DNA from: Caulobacter sp. CCH9-E1
Lineage (GTDB): Bacteria; Pseudomonadota; Alphaproteobacteria; Caulobacterales; Caulobacteraceae
DNA length: 15,878 nucleotides
Reading direction: 5' to 3'
Assembly (NCBI RefSeq): GCF_001556515.1
Contig: NZ_LSJA01000159.1
Location: forward strand, 1 to 15,878
Under the pieces are notes generated by a model. It had not been told where the DNA came from. It saw only the letters and a program-made list of their open reading frames with translations, and made no database searches. A program made the translations under genes and the position numbers. This document shows positions 13,362 to 15,878 of this stretch, in pieces. How positions within the stretch are numbered: position 1 is the first letter of the stretch; every line of letters starts with the position of its first letter.

Positions 13362-14351
13362 ATGGCGAACACGCAAGGCCGGGCATCGGGTGGGCAAGGC
13401 GGTTTCTTCTCCCTCGGCGGCGTCGGTCTGGCGGTCGCTTTGGCCCTTCTGGTCGCCGCCTGCGGCCAGAACAAGGTCGCTGAAAAGCCGCCCGAGCCGG
13501 GCGACACGGCCGTCGCCCGCGTCAACGGCCAGGTGATCTGGGCCAGCGACGTCAAGCGCGAGGCCGTCGCCCAGGGCCTGATCAGCGAGGGTGAGCCGCT
13601 GGACGTCTCCAGCGAGGTCTTCCGCCAGCGTCTCGACGAGGTCATCGACCAGAAGCTGCTGGCCGCCGAAGCCATCAAGCGCAAGATCGACAAGGATCCG
13701 GTGGCCCAGCGGCGCCTGGCCGCCGCGCGCGAACGGATTCTCGGCGACATGCTGGTCGAGGGCGTGGTCGAGAAGGCCGTCACCGACGACGCCATCCGCA
13801 AGCTCTACGCCGAGCAGCAGAAGCTCTCCAAGCGCTCGGAAGAGATCCGCGCCCGCCAGATCATCGTCGGCAGCCAGGCCGAGGCCGAGAGCGTCAAGAA
13901 GCTGCTGGCCTCCGGCGCCTCGTTCGACGCCCTGGCCATGGAGCGCTCGACCGACCAGGCCACGCGCTTCAACGGCGGCGATCTCGGCTACTTCACCCTG
14001 GACGTGATGCCCGAACCCTATGGCGTCGCCTTGAAGGACGCCCAGAAGGGCGCCCTGGTCGGTCCGTTCGCGGCCGAGGGCGGCTGGGTCCTGGTCCGGG
14101 TCGAGGACAAGCGCGTCGAGGAGCCGATCACGCTCGAGGCGGCCCGTCCCCAGATCGTGCGCTTCCTGACCTATGACCAGGTGCGCGACATCCTCGAGAA
14201 GCTGCGCGGCTCGGCCAAGGTCGAGATGCTGATCGGCAGGCCCCAGGACGCCCCAATGAACAGCGCCCAGGAGCCGGCCTCGGCCCCCGCCGACATTCCA
14301 GGCGGCCCGCCGGCTTCGGCGCCGCCTTCCGCTCAACCCGCCAAGAAGTAA
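13362..14351 (+). CDS. Lipoprotein peptidyl-prolyl cis-trans isomerase (parvulin/SurA-like)
   Basis: This is a predicted periplasm-facing foldase anchored by lipid. The 329-residue product has a signal peptide (about 1-33; hydrophobic GVGLAVALALLVAAC) ending in a lipobox VAAC with lipidated Cys34. A SurA-like N-terminal helical region (about 48-140) is followed by one PPIC rotamase domain (about 163-250, with RARQIIVGS, GASFDALA and GGDLGYF), a helical stretch, and a disordered Pro/Ala/Ser-rich tail (about 300-329). Start 13362 is chosen because it gives a proper signal peptide; an upstream reading from 13185 would put ~59 Arg-rich residues before it. Upstream GGGCAGCG is a weak ribosome site. 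It is divergent from secA, which suggests shared need in protein export, and only 12 bp precede argJ, so the two are probably co-transcribed. Confidence 0.9.
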   Translation: MANTQGRASGGQGGFFSLGGVGLAVALALLVAACGQNKVAEKPPEPGDTAVARVNGQVIWASDVKREAVAQGLISEGEPLDVSSEVFRQRLDEVIDQKLLAAEAIKRKIDKDPVAQRRLAAARERILGDMLVEGVVEKAVTDDAIRKLYAEQQKLSKRSEEIRARQIIVGSQAEAESVKKLLASGASFDALAMERSTDQATRFNGGDLGYFTLDVMPEPYGVALKDAQKGALVGPFAAEGGWVLVRVEDKRVEEPITLEAARPQIVRFLTYDQVRDILEKLRGSAKVEMLIGRPQDAPMNSAQEPASAPADIPGGPPASAPPSAQPAKK

Positions 14352-14363
14352 GACGCGGTTCCG

Positions 14364-15818
14364 ATGACCAAGACCCCCAAAGCCTCCGGCAAGACCACCG
14401 CCGCGAAGGCCCCCGAGCCCGCGTCCGCGCCCGCCGAGCGGGGCGTGATCGACGCGATCGTCGACCCGCTGACCTCGGCGCTGAAGCGCGCGGGCCTGCG
14501 TCGCGCCCAGAAGTCGGCGGGCGAGACCTCGACCGCGCCCGCGGGCGCTCCTGCTCCAGCGCCGACCGGCGCGGGCAAGCCGGGCCTGGCGATCTCGCCC
14601 CTGGCCGTGCCGTTCCCGACCATCCCGCCGATCGCCGGCGTCGAGATCGCCACCGGCCGGGCCGGCTTCTACAAGCACGAGCGCGAGGACCTGCTCTTGA
14701 TGCGCTTCGCCGAGGGCGCCTCGGCGGCGGGCGTCTTCACCCGTCACGGCGTCGGCTCGGCCCCGGTGGACTGGTGCAAGCGCCAGCTGGCCGCGTCGGG
14801 CGGCGCCGACGTGCGCGCCCTGGTGGTCAACGCCGGCTGCGCCAACAGCTTCACCGGCAAGCCCGGCGCCGATGCGGTGCGCCGCGTGGCGACCGCCGTG
14901 GGCAAGCGCCTGGACTGCCGCCAGCGCGACGTGATGATGGCCTCGACGGGCGTCATCGGCGTCATTCTGGACGACAGCAAGATCACCGCCCGCCTGCCCG
15001 AAGTCGAGGCGCGCCTGACCGCCGACGCCTGGGCCCAGGCCGGTCGGGCGATCATGACCACCGACACCTTCCCGAAGGGCGCCTATGCGACCGCGATGAT
15101 CGACGGCGTCGAGGTCAAGATCGCGGGGATCGCCAAGGGCTCGGGCATGATCGCGCCGGACATGGCGACCATGCTGGCCTTCGTCGCCACCGACGCGGCC
15201 ATCGCGCCCGCCGCCCTGCAAACCCTGGTCTCGCTCTATACCCGCACGACGTTCAACTGCGTGACGGTGGACGGCGACCGCTCGACCAACGACACCTTGC
15301 TGCTGTTCGCCACCGGCCAGTCGGGCGCGCCCAGGATCAGCCGTCCGGGCGACAAGCGCCTGGCCGATTTCCGCGAGAAGCTGGAGCACGTGCTGCTGGA
15401 TCTGGCCCTGCAGCTGGTCCGCGACGGGGAAGGGGCGACGAAGTTCGTCAAGATCACCGTCAACGGCGCCGAGAGCCCCGCCTCGGCCCGCAAGATCGCG
15501 CGCACCATCGCCGAGAGCCCGCTGGTCAAGACCGCCTTCGCCGGCGAGGACGCCAACTGGGGCCGCATCGTCATGGCCGTCGGCCGCGCCGACGAGCCGG
15601 TCGCCCGCGAGCGGATCAGCGTCAAGTTCGGCGACCTCTACGCCGCCCGCGACGGCCTGATCTCGCCCGAGTACGACGAGGCCAAGATGAGCGCCTACGT
15701 CAAGAACCAGGAATTCGAGGTCAGCGTCGACGTCGGCGTCGGCAAGGGTTCGGCCACGGTCTGGACCTGCGATCTGACCAAGCAGTACGTGGCGATCAAC
15801 GGGGATTACCGGAGCTAG
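14364..15818 (+). CDS. argJ: Arginine biosynthesis bifunctional protein ArgJ (glutamate N-acetyltransferase / amino-acid acetyltransferase)
   Basis: ArgJ moves the acetyl group from N-acetylornithine to glutamate, recycling it in arginine synthesis. The precursor cuts itself into alpha and beta chains. The cleavage motif is KGSGMIAPDMATMLAF (258-273), with the scissile Ala268-Thr269 and Thr269 becoming the nucleophile. Other family motifs are NAGCAN (156-161), STGVIG (194-199), MTTDTFPK (231-238) and the C-terminus YVAINGDYRS. The product has 484 residues, against about 400-410 typically: family similarity begins near ISPLAVPF (77-84). The first ~75 residues form an extra Lys/Ala/Pro-rich segment with a possible amphipathic helix (GVIDAIVDPLTSALKRAG, 27-44). 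Third codon positions there remain G/C-rich, so it looks coding, and no later Met occurs before residue 113. It follows the isomerase gene by 12 bp. Confidence 0.95.
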   Translation: MTKTPKASGKTTAAKAPEPASAPAERGVIDAIVDPLTSALKRAGLRRAQKSAGETSTAPAGAPAPAPTGAGKPGLAISPLAVPFPTIPPIAGVEIATGRAGFYKHEREDLLLMRFAEGASAAGVFTRHGVGSAPVDWCKRQLAASGGADVRALVVNAGCANSFTGKPGADAVRRVATAVGKRLDCRQRDVMMASTGVIGVILDDSKITARLPEVEARLTADAWAQAGRAIMTTDTFPKGAYATAMIDGVEVKIAGIAKGSGMIAPDMATMLAFVATDAAIAPAALQTLVSLYTRTTFNCVTVDGDRSTNDTLLLFATGQSGAPRISRPGDKRLADFREKLEHVLLDLALQLVRDGEGATKFVKITVNGAESPASARKIARTIAESPLVKTAFAGEDANWGRIVMAVGRADEPVARERISVKFGDLYAARDGLISPEYDEAKMSAYVKNQEFEVSVDVGVGKGSATVWTCDLTKQYVAINGDYRS

Positions 15819-15826
15819 AGGTATTT

Positions 15827-15878
15827 CCCTCTCCCCTTGCGGGAGAGGGTGGCCCACGAAGTGGGTCGGGTGAGGGGT
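15827..15878 (-). repeat. Family-1 repeat, copy F
   Basis: The stem CCCTCTCCC-CTTGC-GGGAGAGGG (15827-15849) is followed by the central hairpin GGCCCAC-GAA-GTGGGTC and GGGTGAGGGG, reaching the window edge. The central stem differs from the other copies but remains self-complementary. It begins 8 bp after the argJ stop codon, and no other terminator is visible there. Confidence 0.9.

Noticed and set aside
1..15878. CRISPR array, from the recurring palindromes
   Set aside because: The copies are scattered at gene boundaries in both orientations, with no regular spacers and no cas genes.

Overview
The window is ordinary-looking chromosome from a high-GC alphaproteobacterium, most likely Caulobacter or a close relative. 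This rests on the 295-residue RpoH, the 922-residue SecA, the strong G/C bias at third codon positions and the mix of housekeeping genes. I see no phage, plasmid, insertion sequence, CRISPR array, rRNA or tRNA.

Layout from left to right. rpoH (heat-shock sigma factor, minus strand) ends in a strong intrinsic terminator and is divergent from a small four-helix membrane protein of the PF04020 'holin' family. Next is a large CBS-PAS-GGDEF-EAL cyclic-di-GMP enzyme (plus). It converges on a minus-strand row read right to left: an EamA-type exporter resembling the O-acetylserine/cysteine exporter, an epoxide hydrolase, an O-acetylhomoserine sulfhydrylase (metY) and a low-specificity threonine aldolase. 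These four are separated by 100-220 bp gaps, three of the gaps hold palindromes or repeats, and so they are probably not one tight operon. A DUF2855 protein (plus) converges on secA (minus). secA is divergent from a lipoprotein parvulin-type prolyl isomerase, which is followed 12 bp later by argJ.

The notable part of the window is non-coding. Two families of small structured repeats occupy most gene boundaries. Family 1 (six copies, about 34-56 bp) is always oriented so that a transcript leaving a gene meets the same GC-rich hairpin first. Its stems vary with compensating changes, and one copy supplies the last ~20 codons of the cyclic-di-GMP gene. Family 2 forms composite nested inverted repeats of 111-116 bp (three sites) plus one minimal 44-bp hairpin, and it also lies in 5' flanks. 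Where a gene has its own terminator (rpoH, secA), the family-1 copy lies beyond it; where a gene has none, the copy starts 4-8 bp from the stop codon or overlaps it. This suggests a role in forming or protecting transcript 3' ends.

Other points of interest are two clean operator-like palindromes (upstream of the epoxide hydrolase and of eamA), an rpoH leader with mutually exclusive pairings, and an N-terminal extension of about 75 residues on ArgJ. I found no convincing new multi-gene system.
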